38,474 nt of DNA from GCA-2697345 sp045565015 (GTDB taxonomy: Bacteria > Pseudomonadota > Alphaproteobacteria > Rhodobacterales > Rhodobacteraceae), in contig JBJLGD010000018.1 of assembly GCA_045565015.1 (NCBI GenBank), positions 1-38,474 on the forward strand, written 5' to 3'. The position numbers and the translations under genes were made by a program. Position 1 is the first letter of the stretch, and every line of letters begins with the position of its first letter. The notes below the pieces were generated by a model, which was given only the letters and a program-made list of their open reading frames with translations, was not told the DNA's origin and ran no database searches. Shown piece after piece: positions 8,619 through 16,888 of this stretch.

Positions 8619-9869
8619 TCATCTTGCGGTCGTAGTCCCTGTTTCCATAATATAGTCCAGTTTCTTAAATCGGTTAACAGTAAAAGAAGCCATTAGCTCG
8701 TGCGGGGTACCCATAGCCACATGATGAGCCATTGTTAACCCTCCTGCTGGGATAGCTTTATATCCTCCCCACCAGCCAGCTGTTACGAATAATCCAGAAA
8801 CGTCTGTTTCGTCCATAATAGGGGACGCATCTGGTGTTATATCTAGATGTCCCCCCCATTGTCTTAATAATTTCAATCTTTTAAAGGATGGAAAGAGTTC
8901 TAACATTGCTCCAACCGTATCTTCAAAAACGTGCTGTTTAATATCTCTTCTAAAACTTTGGGCCGAATCTGGAGCCCCACCTATCACCATTTCGCCTTTA
9001 TCGGATTGACTAAAGTAAAACCCCAAGTCAGAACAGTTTACAATAACATCTACTAATGGCTTTACAGGTTCAGAAACAAACGCAGTTAAGTTCATAGTCC
9101 TCAAGGGTAGTTTTAATCCAGCAGTTTCAGTTAATGTCGTTGTATGACCGGAAACAGCAACAACTACCTTTTTTGCTTTTACTTTACCTTTTGTTGTTTC
9201 GACTCCAGCGACAGAACCATCTTGCTTACGAGTAATCGACAAGACACCTGTTTGTTCATGCATTTCAACACCGAGAGCATCAGCTGCCCGAGCATAGCCC
9301 CAAGCTACTGCGTCGTGCCGGTTCACACCAGCATCTTCGTGAACCATTCCACCAATGATTGGTAAACGTGAATTCGGGCCACCACCAGTTAAAGACGGTA
9401 TGAGCTCTCGAACTCTTTGAGTGGAAATCTGTTCATAGGTAGATCCATAAATGTCCATTACTAACTGACGCCGGCGCAGCTCTCGCATTTTTGGGTAGTT
9501 TAGTATGACATCTATCATCGTACGTTTTGAGTGCATCATGTTAAAATTTAAGTTTTTTGTTAATCCTTCATATAATTCAACCGATTTAACGTAAAACGGA
9601 ACAGATTGATCTCGCATATAGTTTGATCTAACTGTAACTGTGTTGCGGGCCACGTTTCCACCACCTAACCAACCACGTTCTAAAACAGCGACATTCGTAA
9701 CACCAAACTCTTTTGCAAGATAATAGGCTGTTGCCAATCCATGACCACCTGCGCCTATTATAATTACATCATACTCATCTTTTAACGGTGGGTTTTTCCA
9801 TGCTTTTCCCCAGTTTTTATGGTTAGACAAACCATTTTTAACTAAAGAGAAAATAGAGTAATTTTGCAT
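8619..9869 (-). CDS. soxB: Sarcosine oxidase beta subunit family FAD-dependent oxidase
   Basis: A 416-residue flavoprotein. The N-terminal FAD-binding motif is VIIIGAGGHGLATAYYLA (36-53), followed by ERGWLGGGNVARNTV, the DAO-family segment around the flavin. The stretch GVNRHDAVAWGYARAAD holds His185, which by family position is a candidate for the residue that covalently binds FMN; this assignment was not tested by alignment. The beta subunit carries the amine-oxidising active site. It is the first gene of soxBDAG. No convincing Shine-Dalgarno sequence precedes the ATG at 9869. The remote chance is that this is a paralogue for another N-methyl amino acid rather than sarcosine itself. Confidence 0.92.
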   Translation of the reverse strand: MQNYSIFSLVKNGLSNHKNWGKAWKNPPLKDEYDVIIIGAGGHGLATAYYLAKEFGVTNVAVLERGWLGGGNVARNTVTVRSNYMRDQSVPFYVKSVELYEGLTKNLNFNMMHSKRTMIDVILNYPKMRELRRRQLVMDIYGSTYEQISTQRVRELIPSLTGGGPNSRLPIIGGMVHEDAGVNRHDAVAWGYARAADALGVEMHEQTGVLSITRKQDGSVAGVETTKGKVKAKKVVVAVSGHTTTLTETAGLKLPLRTMNLTAFVSEPVKPLVDVIVNCSDLGFYFSQSDKGEMVIGGAPDSAQSFRRDIKQHVFEDTVGAMLELFPSFKRLKLLRQWGGHLDITPDASPIMDETDVSGLFVTAGWWGGYKAIPAGGLTMAHHVAMGTPHELMASFTVNRFKKLDYIMETGTTTAR

Positions 9870-10133
9870 TTACGAGGTGACCTATACCAAATTCAGAAGA
9901 TGTTGCAGATTATTCGTATTTATTTAATAGCATCTATGCAATCCCTAAAGGAGTATAAAAGCTGCCATTATCATATATTAACCCGTTATAAATAGCAGCT
10001 CTATGGGTTCCAATAAATTCAAATAAAAAATATTCTAAATCAATATTTAAATTTATAGACTACTTTTTTAATATGCGTTAGGACCTTTATTGTAAGCTTA
10101 CACGCGTTAGTAAATAATTCTTGGAGCTCTAAA
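9870..10133. promoter_or_regulatory. Divergent promoter region with a 12-bp palindrome
   Basis: These 264 bases separate soxB (minus) from the aminotransferase (plus) and must hold both promoters. The perfect palindrome TGTAAGCTTACA at 10091-10102 resembles the half-site pattern of LacI/GntR-type operators. It sits 31 bases before the aminotransferase start and between two copies of GCGTTAG (10075-10081 and 10104-10110). A longer-range inverted repeat AGCTGC/GCAGCT spans 9960-10000. No protein-coding potential was seen. Confidence 0.5.
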
Positions 10134-11297
10134 ATGTTAAAAACAGCGTCATCAATCCTCCGTCTGGGCACAGAGTCAGCTTTCGAGGTTTTAGCACGAG
10201 CTCAAAAGCTTCAGTCTGAAGGAAAGAACATAATAAATCTAGGCATTGGTCAACCTGATTTCAAAACACCTGAGCACATTGTAGAAGCTGGAGTTAAAGC
10301 ATTAAGAGATGGGCACCACGGTTACACACCGGCTAATGGTCTACCAATCCTACGAGAGGCTGTTAGCGCTGACCTAGAGCACAGACACGGCGCAAAAATA
10401 AGATCTAATAATATAGTTATTGTTCCTGGCGGAAAACCAACAATGTTCTTTGCCATATCAATGTTTGGAGAGCCTGGAACAGAAATCATGTATCCGAACC
10501 CTGGTTTTCCAATCTATGAATCACTGATAAATTATACTGGTGCAACTCCAATTCCGATAGCGCTTGAAGAGCGAATGGGGTTTGCCTTTAACGCTGACAC
10601 GGTATTATCGCAAATAACTTCCAAAACACGTTTAATAATAATAAATAGCCCAGCTAATCCTACTGGGGGTGTAACCCCAAAAGTGGAAATCGATAAATTA
10701 GTGAAAGGTCTTTTAGAATATCCACATGTTGCTATATTATCAGACGAAATATATAGTGAAATGCTGTATAACAATAAAAAACATATTAGTCTTTTACAGT
10801 ACCCAGAAATCAGAGATAGACTTATAATGCTTGACGGCTGGTCAAAAACATATGCTATGACTGGCTGGAGAATGGGTTATGCTGTCTGGCCAGACCAACT
10901 AATTGAGTATGCCGTAAGGTTATGCATAAACGATCATTCATGTGTTAATGCGTCGGCACAATATGCTGGTTTGGCCGCTCTAACTGGACCAAAAGATGAT
11001 GTAAAGAAAATGTTTGAGGCGTTCGATACCCGGCGCAAAGTAATAGTATCAAAACTCAACAATATGCCTGGATTTCGTTGCGCTGACGCAGCGGGCGCAT
11101 TTTATGCGTTTCCAAATATAGAAGATACAGGGATGAACTCTCGCGAAGCACAAGATCAATTTCTTAATAAGGCTGGTGTTGCCACCGTAGCAGGAACTAG
11201 TTTTGGTCTATCAGGCGAAGGGTTTATACGTTTCTCTTACGCAAATAGTATTGAGAATATAGAAGAGGCATTATATCGTATTGAACAGACGCTGTAA
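10134..11297 (+). CDS. Class I/II PLP-dependent aminotransferase (aspartate aminotransferase-like)
   Basis: A 387-residue fold-type I aminotransferase. The marks are NSPANPTGG (171-179), SDEIY (203-207, Asp for the pyridine nitrogen) and the PLP-binding lysine Lys238 in DGWSKTYAMTGWRMGYA. A C-terminal Arg in FIRFSYA should bind the substrate carboxylate. GGAG lies 11 bases before the ATG. The group includes aspartate, alanine and aromatic aminotransferases; sequence alone does not settle which. It is transcribed away from soxB, so it may share control with the sox/dioxygenase/transporter cluster and process the amino acid left after demethylation. Confidence 0.88.
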   Translation: MLKTASSILRLGTESAFEVLARAQKLQSEGKNIINLGIGQPDFKTPEHIVEAGVKALRDGHHGYTPANGLPILREAVSADLEHRHGAKIRSNNIVIVPGGKPTMFFAISMFGEPGTEIMYPNPGFPIYESLINYTGATPIPIALEERMGFAFNADTVLSQITSKTRLIIINSPANPTGGVTPKVEIDKLVKGLLEYPHVAILSDEIYSEMLYNNKKHISLLQYPEIRDRLIMLDGWSKTYAMTGWRMGYAVWPDQLIEYAVRLCINDHSCVNASAQYAGLAALTGPKDDVKKMFEAFDTRRKVIVSKLNNMPGFRCADAAGAFYAFPNIEDTGMNSREAQDQFLNKAGVATVAGTSFGLSGEGFIRFSYANSIENIEEALYRIEQTL

Positions 11298-11313
11298 AAA
11301 AGGCAGAAAAATG

Positions 11314-11388
11314 CTATAGACCTGGAATAAAAGGCACATCACACCCAGCTAAAATTATAAAACAAAAAATGATAAGAAAGTTTTTCAT
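11314..11388 (-). CDS. Small lipoprotein, 24 residues
   Basis: A very short gene on the minus strand between the aminotransferase and RNase D. The ATG at 11388 is preceded by a strong AGGGGG ribosome-binding site 6 bases away. The peptide begins MKNFLII, continues with a hydrophobic stretch and has a lipobox LAGC, so Cys16 would be lipidated after signal peptidase II cleavage. Only nine residues would remain (CDVPFIPGL). A promoter-like pair TTGATT / TATTCT can be drawn upstream around 11415-11442. Similar tiny lipoproteins ending in Val-Pro-x-x-Pro are, as I recall, common but poorly studied in Rhodobacterales. Function is unknown. Confidence 0.68.
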   Translation of the reverse strand: MKNFLIIFCFIILAGCDVPFIPGL

Positions 11389-11450
11389 AATTTCCCCCTA
11401 GTAACAATTAGTGCAGATCAGAATACTATGACTTAAAAATTAATCAAGTT

Positions 11451-11472
11451 TATGCTTCCTGTATCAAGCATA
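11451..11472. promoter_or_regulatory. Inverted repeat between lipoprotein and rnd
   Basis: TATGCTT and AAGCATA form 7-base perfect arms around an 8-base spacer in the divergent gap between the small lipoprotein and RNase D. It could be an operator shared by both or a short hairpin in either leader. Confidence 0.3.
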
Positions 11473-11541
11473 AATTGATCATGCAGTTGAAATATGGTAA
11501 GAAAACCCCTATTCAAGTCTCAACTGCTAGTGAGGCGCCCA

Positions 11542-12153
11542 GTGACAAATACTATTTATAAAAATGATATCCCGGATGATCTAGACTTAGGTTCAATAAT
11601 TGCAGTGGACTGTGAAACAATGGGGCTTAACATAAAGCGTGACCGACTATGTCTTGTTCAACTTTCAAGTGGTGATGGCAACACTCATTTAGTACAGATC
11701 GAAATAGGTCAAGTCTCAGCACCAAATCTCTGTAAAATTCTTTCAGACCCAAATAAACTCAAATTATTTCATTTTGGTAGATTTGATATAGCAGTTTTAC
11801 TGGAAACTTTCGGAATTTTAACTACACCTGTTTATTGCACAAAAATTGCCTCCAAACTCGTTCGAACATATACTGACAAACATGGGCTAAAAAACCTTTT
11901 AGACGAACTTCTAAAAATTGATATTTCAAAGCAACAACAATCTAGTGACTGGGGGTTAGAAGACCTCTCAACTCCACAAATAAACTACGCGGCGTCAGAT
12001 GTTTTGTATCTGCACAAACTTAAAGGTGTCTTAGACGGCATGCTTAAACGAGAATCCCGAACCGAACTTGCCAAAAAATGTTTTGACTTCCTACCTATTA
12101 GGGCGAAATTAGATTTAAAAGGTTGGTCAGAAATCGATTTGTTTTCCCATTAA
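11542..12153 (+). CDS. rnd: Ribonuclease D (short, HRDC-less form)
   Basis: A DEDD-type 3'-5' exoribonuclease of 203 residues. The start is put at the GTG at 11542 because GAGG lies 6 bases upstream and the protein then begins at TNTIYKNDIPDDLDLG, the usual N-terminus of the short alphaproteobacterial form. An in-frame ATG at 11494 would add 16 residues without similarity. The catalytic motifs are DCET (Exo I), HFGRFDIA (Exo II) and YAASDVLYL (Exo III). The C-terminal HRDC domain of enterobacterial RNase D is absent. The role is in tRNA 3' processing. It is followed after 6 bases by kdsD, probably co-transcribed. Confidence 0.92.
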   Translation: MTNTIYKNDIPDDLDLGSIIAVDCETMGLNIKRDRLCLVQLSSGDGNTHLVQIEIGQVSAPNLCKILSDPNKLKLFHFGRFDIAVLLETFGILTTPVYCTKIASKLVRTYTDKHGLKNLLDELLKIDISKQQQSSDWGLEDLSTPQINYAASDVLYLHKLKGVLDGMLKRESRTELAKKCFDFLPIRAKLDLKGWSEIDLFSH

Positions 12154-12159
12154 CAAACA

Positions 12160-13128
12160 GTGAACAAGAAATTGAAAAATAAAAAACTTATAGAAATTGG
12201 GCAAAGAGTAATTGATAGAGAGACTAATGCACTATCAGCTCTGTCAATTTCTCTAGACGAAAGTTTTTCAAGTGCAATAGCATTAATAATGGGCGCTTCT
12301 GGACGAGTTATAGTAAGCGGTATGGGAAAATCCGGGCACATAGCCAGGAAAATAGCAGCCACGATGGCTTCTACTGGAACTCCTGCCCACTTTGTTCATC
12401 CCGCTGAAGCAAGTCACGGTGATCTCGGCATGATAGTTAAAGGGGATATCGTAATTATTTTATCCAATTCTGGAGAAACACCAGAATTAGCCAATTTAAT
12501 TGCTTATTCAAAAAAATGCAAAATACCAATGATTGGAATAGCTCAAAATCACCAAAGTACCCTTTTAAGAAAAACAGATATATCCATTGTATTGCCTGTC
12601 GCAGAAGAGGCTTGCGAATCCGGTATAGTGCCTACAACATCAACTACAATGACACTCGCGTTAGGAGACGCACTTTCCATTGCACTTATGGAAACCAAAA
12701 AGTTTACTAATAATAACTTTCGGGAATTTCATCCTGGAGGAAAACTTGGGGTTCAGCTGTCACGCGCAAAAGATGTGATGCATACAAAAAACTCTTTGCC
12801 TTTAACAGAGCTAAATACTCCTATGACTGAAGTTTTAATTACTATGAGCAAAAAAGGGTTTGGAATCGTGGGTGTGTTAGATGGCAAAGGCACTCTTTTG
12901 GGGACCATAACTGACGGTGATCTGCGTAGAAATATGGACACTCTCCTATCCATGCGCGCGAAAGAAGTAATGACGTTAAACCCCCAAGTGATTGAGCCAA
13001 CCTCTTTACTAGTAGAAAGCTTAGAAATTATGAATGCTAAAGAAATTACCTGTCTTTTTATAGTAAACGAAAATAAACCCATTGGAATTTTACATATTCA
13101 TGACTGCCTTAGAGCTGGCCTAAAATAG
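12160..13128 (+). CDS. kdsD: Arabinose-5-phosphate isomerase (KdsD/KpsF)
   Basis: A 322-residue isomerase that converts ribulose 5-phosphate to arabinose 5-phosphate, the first step to Kdo in LPS. It has an N-terminal SIS sugar-phosphate domain (about 45-170, with SGMGKSGHIARKIAATMAST and SNSGET 102-107) and two C-terminal CBS repeats (from VMHTKNSLPLTE and VMTLNPQVIEPTS). The conserved HPAEASHGDLGM segment is intact. The GTG start at 12160 is 7 bases after the rnd stop codon's first base; no ATG gives a full-length protein. lptC starts one base after its stop, linking Kdo synthesis to LPS export in one operon. Confidence 0.94.
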   Translation: MNKKLKNKKLIEIGQRVIDRETNALSALSISLDESFSSAIALIMGASGRVIVSGMGKSGHIARKIAATMASTGTPAHFVHPAEASHGDLGMIVKGDIVIILSNSGETPELANLIAYSKKCKIPMIGIAQNHQSTLLRKTDISIVLPVAEEACESGIVPTTSTTMTLALGDALSIALMETKKFTNNNFREFHPGGKLGVQLSRAKDVMHTKNSLPLTELNTPMTEVLITMSKKGFGIVGVLDGKGTLLGTITDGDLRRNMDTLLSMRAKEVMTLNPQVIEPTSLLVESLEIMNAKEITCLFIVNENKPIGILHIHDCLRAGLK

Positions 13129-13129
13129 T

Positions 13130-13741
13130 ATGTTATCTTTTGATAATAGATATTCCTATTTTGTTTTTATCGCTAAAATATTCCTTCCAATCTCTGCACT
13201 TGTTATTCTTTCAGTCCTTTTTCTATTTGCGAGGTTTTCAGATTCATCACAAATTGTATCTATTTCTAATATCGGTACTGATAGAGATGTTGAGAACCAG
13301 AAGATAACATCTCCGATTTATTCTGGTCTAACAGATGATGGATCTATTTTAGAGTTTTCTATGGAAACTATTTCTCCAGGCTTACTAAACCCAAAAAAAG
13401 TTTCCGCAGAAAAAGTTTCTGCAAAAATTACAACGCAAAGTGGGATGATTTACCAGATCTCTGCTGATAAAGGTACATTTGATGATAATACTTCAACAGT
13501 TAATCTTAAAGAAAGTGTTGTGGTTCAAACACCCAAAGACTACACAATATATACTGAAAAGTTATTAACTCATGTGAAAAAAACTATGCTTTACTCTCCT
13601 TCCTCAGTTTTAGTAGAGAGTCCTATTGGTAAATTAATTGCTGGAAATATGTCATTAATAGAAAAAAATGATGGAAGTCTTCTAATTTTCAAAAAAGGCG
13701 TTACACTAGAAGCTGTAATGTCAGAACAGGCTTTAAAATGA
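13130..13741 (+). CDS. lptC: LPS export protein LptC
   Basis: A 203-residue bitopic protein with a single N-terminal membrane segment (roughly 14-34, FIAKIFLPISALVILSVLFL) and a periplasmic beta-jellyroll domain. LptC takes LPS from the LptBFG transporter and hands it to LptA. Sequence similarity within the family is weak, so membrane topology, size and position between kdsD and lptA support the call. Its stop overlaps the lptA start by four bases (ATGA), a mark of coupling. Confidence 0.88.
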   Translation: MLSFDNRYSYFVFIAKIFLPISALVILSVLFLFARFSDSSQIVSISNIGTDRDVENQKITSPIYSGLTDDGSILEFSMETISPGLLNPKKVSAEKVSAKITTQSGMIYQISADKGTFDDNTSTVNLKESVVVQTPKDYTIYTEKLLTHVKKTMLYSPSSVLVESPIGKLIAGNMSLIEKNDGSLLIFKKGVTLEAVMSEQALK

Positions 13742-14250
13742 AGTTTATAAAGATTCTTCTATCAATTTTACTGTTTAATTCAACAGTTTTATCCTTTTCA
13801 ATAGCTGAAGAAGTTGAAAAGCCCATTCCCAGTTTTAAATTTAATAGCTCTTTACCATTGGAGATAAAGTCAGACGAATTGAATATCGAACAAAATACAG
13901 GTAAAGCTACCTTTTCTGGTAGTGTAATGGCAACTCAAGGCAATTTGATTTTAACCGCCGTAACAATAGTTGTTGAATATGCTCTAAAGAACTCTCGAAT
14001 GACTAGTGAGATGAAGAAATTAACAGCAAACAAAGACGTAACAATTGTCTCTGATACGCAAAGTGCGGTAGCAAATAAAGTGGTTTATGATATCATATCT
14101 GAAAACATTATAATGACAGGTGATGTTATTTTAAAAGAAGGGCTAAGTGCAACCTCAGGGGATAAATTAACAATAAATTTAAATACTGGCTCTCGTCGAA
14201 TGGAAGGAAATGTAAGAACGTTAATCCTTTCCGAAGAAGAAGATACATAA
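13738..14250 (+). CDS. lptA: LPS transport periplasmic protein LptA
   Basis: A 170-residue periplasmic protein with a signal peptide (MKFIKILLSILLF to about residue 23) and an OstA-type beta-jellyroll. The IKSDELNIEQNTGKATFSGSV stretch near residues 41-61 is the characteristic first strand set. LptA polymers bridge the periplasm between LptC and LptD. It starts inside the lptC stop codon and ends one base before lptB, so expression of the three is tightly linked. Confidence 0.92.
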   Translation: MKFIKILLSILLFNSTVLSFSIAEEVEKPIPSFKFNSSLPLEIKSDELNIEQNTGKATFSGSVMATQGNLILTAVTIVVEYALKNSRMTSEMKKLTANKDVTIVSDTQSAVANKVVYDIISENIIMTGDVILKEGLSATSGDKLTINLNTGSRRMEGNVRTLILSEEEDT

Positions 14251-14251
14251 A

Positions 14252-15004
14252 ATGGCGAAACTGGAATTAAAAAAAGGCTTTTCAGGTCTTAATGTTGTTG
14301 GCCTCGGTAAAAGTTTTAAAAAGCGACCAATTATTAGGAATATCAATCTTGATTTATATCAAGGTGAAGCAATTGCACTTTTGGGACCAAATGGGTCCGG
14401 AAAAACCACTTGTTTCTATTCTATAGCAGGGCTTGTGAGTTCTGATTTAGGCTCTGTTATAATTGATGGCCGTGATGCTACACATTTACCCATGTACAGG
14501 CGCGCTAGGTTAGGAATTGGGTATCTCCCTCAAGAAATGTCTATATTTAGGGGAATGACGGTTGAAGACAATATTTTGGCTGTGTTAGAAATTACTATTA
14601 AAGATAGACGAAATCGTATGGAAAAATTAGAAGAACTACTTAGTGAGTTTTCTATAGGTCATCTACGAAGAGCTACAGCACTATCTCTATCAGGTGGGGA
14701 AAGAAGACGGACTGAGATAGCAAGATGTCTAGCTACAAATCCTAAGTATTTACTTCTTGATGAACCTTTTGCTGGTGTTGATCCTATAGCAATTGATGAC
14801 ATCAGAAATTTAGTTGGCAACTTAAAAACACGTGGTATAGGTGTTTTAATCACCGATCATAACGTCAGAGATACCCTAAAATTAGTAGATAGAGCCTATA
14901 TTTTGCACGATGGACAGATGTTAATGAGCGGAACAACAGAGGAGATAGTAAATGATGAAAATGTACGGCGGGTATATTTAGGCTCTAACTTTAAAATTTC
15001 TTAA
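14252..15004 (+). CDS. lptB: LPS export ABC transporter ATP-binding protein LptB
   Basis: A 250-residue ABC ATPase with Walker A GPNGSGKT (45-52), Q-loop YLPQEMSIF (91-99), signature LSGGERRR (146-153), Walker B YLLLDEP (166-172) and His203. The combination LPQEMSIFRGMTVEDN and LSGGERRRTEIARCLA is distinctive for LptB. It powers extraction of LPS from the inner membrane with LptFG, which are not in the window. It is last in the operon and ends 19 bases from the convergent kdsB gene, with no clear terminator between. Confidence 0.95.
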   Translation: MAKLELKKGFSGLNVVGLGKSFKKRPIIRNINLDLYQGEAIALLGPNGSGKTTCFYSIAGLVSSDLGSVIIDGRDATHLPMYRRARLGIGYLPQEMSIFRGMTVEDNILAVLEITIKDRRNRMEKLEELLSEFSIGHLRRATALSLSGGERRRTEIARCLATNPKYLLLDEPFAGVDPIAIDDIRNLVGNLKTRGIGVLITDHNVRDTLKLVDRAYILHDGQMLMSGTTEEIVNDENVRRVYLGSNFKIS

Positions 15005-15023
15005 CGCGTCATTTATGTGAAGT

Positions 15024-15824
15024 TTAGTCTACCCCCATAGCATACAGAAAAGACTCTATTTTATCTACATCTTCTGGGTTATTTAGTTCCCAAAACTTTA
15101 AACCTTTGCTATCCGACTCTACACACAAAATCTCTTCATTATTTTCAAGAAATCTTAGCTGTTCTAGGCCCTCATTAGACTCTAGTTTACCACTTTCCCA
15201 GTTCCTATACCGACTTAAAATATCTACTCTATATCCATAAACACCTACATGATGGTAGATTGGTACTCGGTTCCTCTGTAAGCTATCTCTAGGCATAAAT
15301 GGGAGTACCTCTTTAGAAAAATATAAAGCTGAATTATTTTTGCTAAAAACTACAGTTGTTCCACCTACTCGACCGTTTTTTCGGTCATTTATCAGATCTG
15401 AAGCCATTTCAAAATCACATCCTAATGCTGGGGTTGCAACCGAAAAATTTTTATTGTCTTTTAAGGCGTTAATTAAGTCTGTAACAAACCATTTAGGGGT
15501 TAAGGGAGCGTCACCTTGAAAGTTAATAACTATGTCATAAGTTTCTTTTATAAGTCCAATCGCTTCAGCGCACCTTTCTGTACCATTTTTACAGTCTTGA
15601 GAGGTCATCACTACTTCTGCCCCAAAACCTTCAGCATGATTTTTTATTCGAATATCGTCTGTCGCAATAATTACCCTTTGAGCCTCATTAACTGTTTTTG
15701 CAACTTCCCAAGATCGTTGTATAAGCGTCAAGCTCCGTCCGTTAGCTCCTTTCAGCATTACTAATGGTTTACCAGGATATCTAGTAGAAGCGTAGCGAGC
15801 AGGAATTATAATTAATGTGTTCAA
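15024..15824 (-). CDS. kdsB: 3-deoxy-manno-octulosonate cytidylyltransferase
   Basis: A 266-residue enzyme that activates Kdo with CTP to CMP-Kdo in the cytosol. The nucleotide-binding start IPARYASTRYPGKPL, the NFQGDAPL segment and PIYHHVGVYGYR are all present, and the length is normal to slightly long. The start is a TTG at 15824; GAGGG lies 8 bases upstream inside the end of cysQ, and no ATG fits the family N-terminus. It completes a local Kdo theme with kdsD on the other strand. Confidence 0.94.
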   Translation of the reverse strand: MNTLIIIPARYASTRYPGKPLVMLKGANGRSLTLIQRSWEVAKTVNEAQRVIIATDDIRIKNHAEGFGAEVVMTSQDCKNGTERCAEAIGLIKETYDIVINFQGDAPLTPKWFVTDLINALKDNKNFSVATPALGCDFEMASDLINDRKNGRVGGTTVVFSKNNSALYFSKEVLPFMPRDSLQRNRVPIYHHVGVYGYRVDILSRYRNWESGKLESNEGLEQLRFLENNEEILCVESDSKGLKFWELNNPEDVDKIESFLYAMGVD

Positions 15825-15826
15825 TA

Positions 15827-16645
15827 TTAGGCCCTCAGTTTGACGCCAGGTACGTACGCCACAAAAAATGGATTTTCATAAGAAGTTTTACCGTATAGCA
15901 TAGCAGAATGGTCTTTAAATTTAACTACCTTCCCACCAGCAGAATTTAGAATTGCTTGACCAGCGGCTGTGTCCCATTCCATTGTTCTTCCAAGCCTAGG
16001 GTAAATATCTGCTTCACCAGAAGCAAGTAAGCAAAACTTTAGTGACGAGCCCGCTCCCTTTAGTGTTGAGATGTTATATTTTGAAATATAGTCTTTTGTT
16101 TCTTGGTTCTGATGTGATTTTGAAGCTACCATAATCAAATTATCATTGTCTGGAACTCTGGGTTTTAGAAGTTTAATTTCACCCGCGATATTTTTATCAA
16201 AGGGGTAGTACTCTTCAACAGCATTGGATGTTGACAATGTATAAAAAAGCCTCTTCTTCGCCGGTGCATAAACTACTCCAACAATTGGTTCTCCATTTTC
16301 GACATACGCTATATTTATAGTAAAATCACCATTCCGATTAATAAATTCCTTTGTTCCATCTAAAGGATCAACAATAACAAAGCTTTTATACTTGCTTGTG
16401 TGAGTTTGCACTTGTTCTTCAGTAACAAGCGGGACACTACTAAAATACTCTAAAATACCTCTTGAAATATGTGTATCAGCCTCTTTATCCGCAGCAGTAA
16501 CGGGACTATTATCTGCTTTTAATTTTATGTCGAAACTTTCTGAGTCGTAGAACTTCATAACTATTTCACCAGCTTCTAAACTCAAACGCCGAAAAACACT
16601 TACCATCTCAGATCTATCTATCATAAGTTTACTTTCGGAGAGCAT
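15827..16645 (-). CDS. cysQ: 3'(2'),5'-bisphosphate nucleotidase CysQ
   Basis: A 272-residue inositol-monophosphatase-fold enzyme that removes the 3'-phosphate from PAP/PAPS, recycling by-products of sulfate assimilation. The metal-binding motif VDPLDGTKEFINRNGDF and the second motif EWDTAAGQAILNSAGG are intact, with VTAADKEAD upstream. Several in-frame ATGs (16645, 16624, 16606) are possible and none has a good ribosome-binding site, so the first few residues are uncertain. It ends two bases before the TTG start of kdsB, so the pair is one transcript. Confidence 0.92.
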   Translation of the reverse strand: MLSESKLMIDRSEMVSVFRRLSLEAGEIVMKFYDSESFDIKLKADNSPVTAADKEADTHISRGILEYFSSVPLVTEEQVQTHTSKYKSFVIVDPLDGTKEFINRNGDFTINIAYVENGEPIVGVVYAPAKKRLFYTLSTSNAVEEYYPFDKNIAGEIKLLKPRVPDNDNLIMVASKSHQNQETKDYISKYNISTLKGAGSSLKFCLLASGEADIYPRLGRTMEWDTAAGQAILNSAGGKVVKFKDHSAMLYGKTSYENPFFVAYVPGVKLRA

Positions 16646-16768
16646 TCAAACATAATACTAAGATCATAATTTCACATATAATTCCATCAAATAGTTAGTT
16701 TAACTGTATGATCACCTGTTCAAAAAGCGGTTTTACAACTTATTCTTCAAATTCTCTTTTGTCAAAAC

Positions 16769-16797
16769 CTTGTAGGAAGGGCAACCCGTCCCTATAT
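16769..16797 (+). promoter_or_regulatory. Candidate RpoH (heat-shock) promoter of dnaK
   Basis: CTTG at 16769-16772 is followed after 18 bases by CCTATAT (16791-16797), the shape expected for alphaproteobacterial RpoH promoters (CTTG...CYTATnT). It leaves a leader of about 85 bases before dnaK. No CIRCE inverted repeat was found in the gap 16646-16888. Confidence 0.5.
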
Positions 16798-16888
16798 GAA
16801 TCACGAAATAGAGTTTAACACTCCGAATAGAATTTAATGCCAGTCGAAGCGAATTATCACTAAAGGCTGAATAGAAAGGACTAAAATA

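Noticed and set aside
9960..10000. AGCTGC/GCAGCT as a riboswitch-like leader
   Set aside because: Only six pairs around a 29-base AT-rich loop; no known riboswitch core was recognised.
12753..13082. 109-codon antisense frame inside kdsD
   Set aside because: Mirror of the conserved kdsD CBS region; no independent signals.
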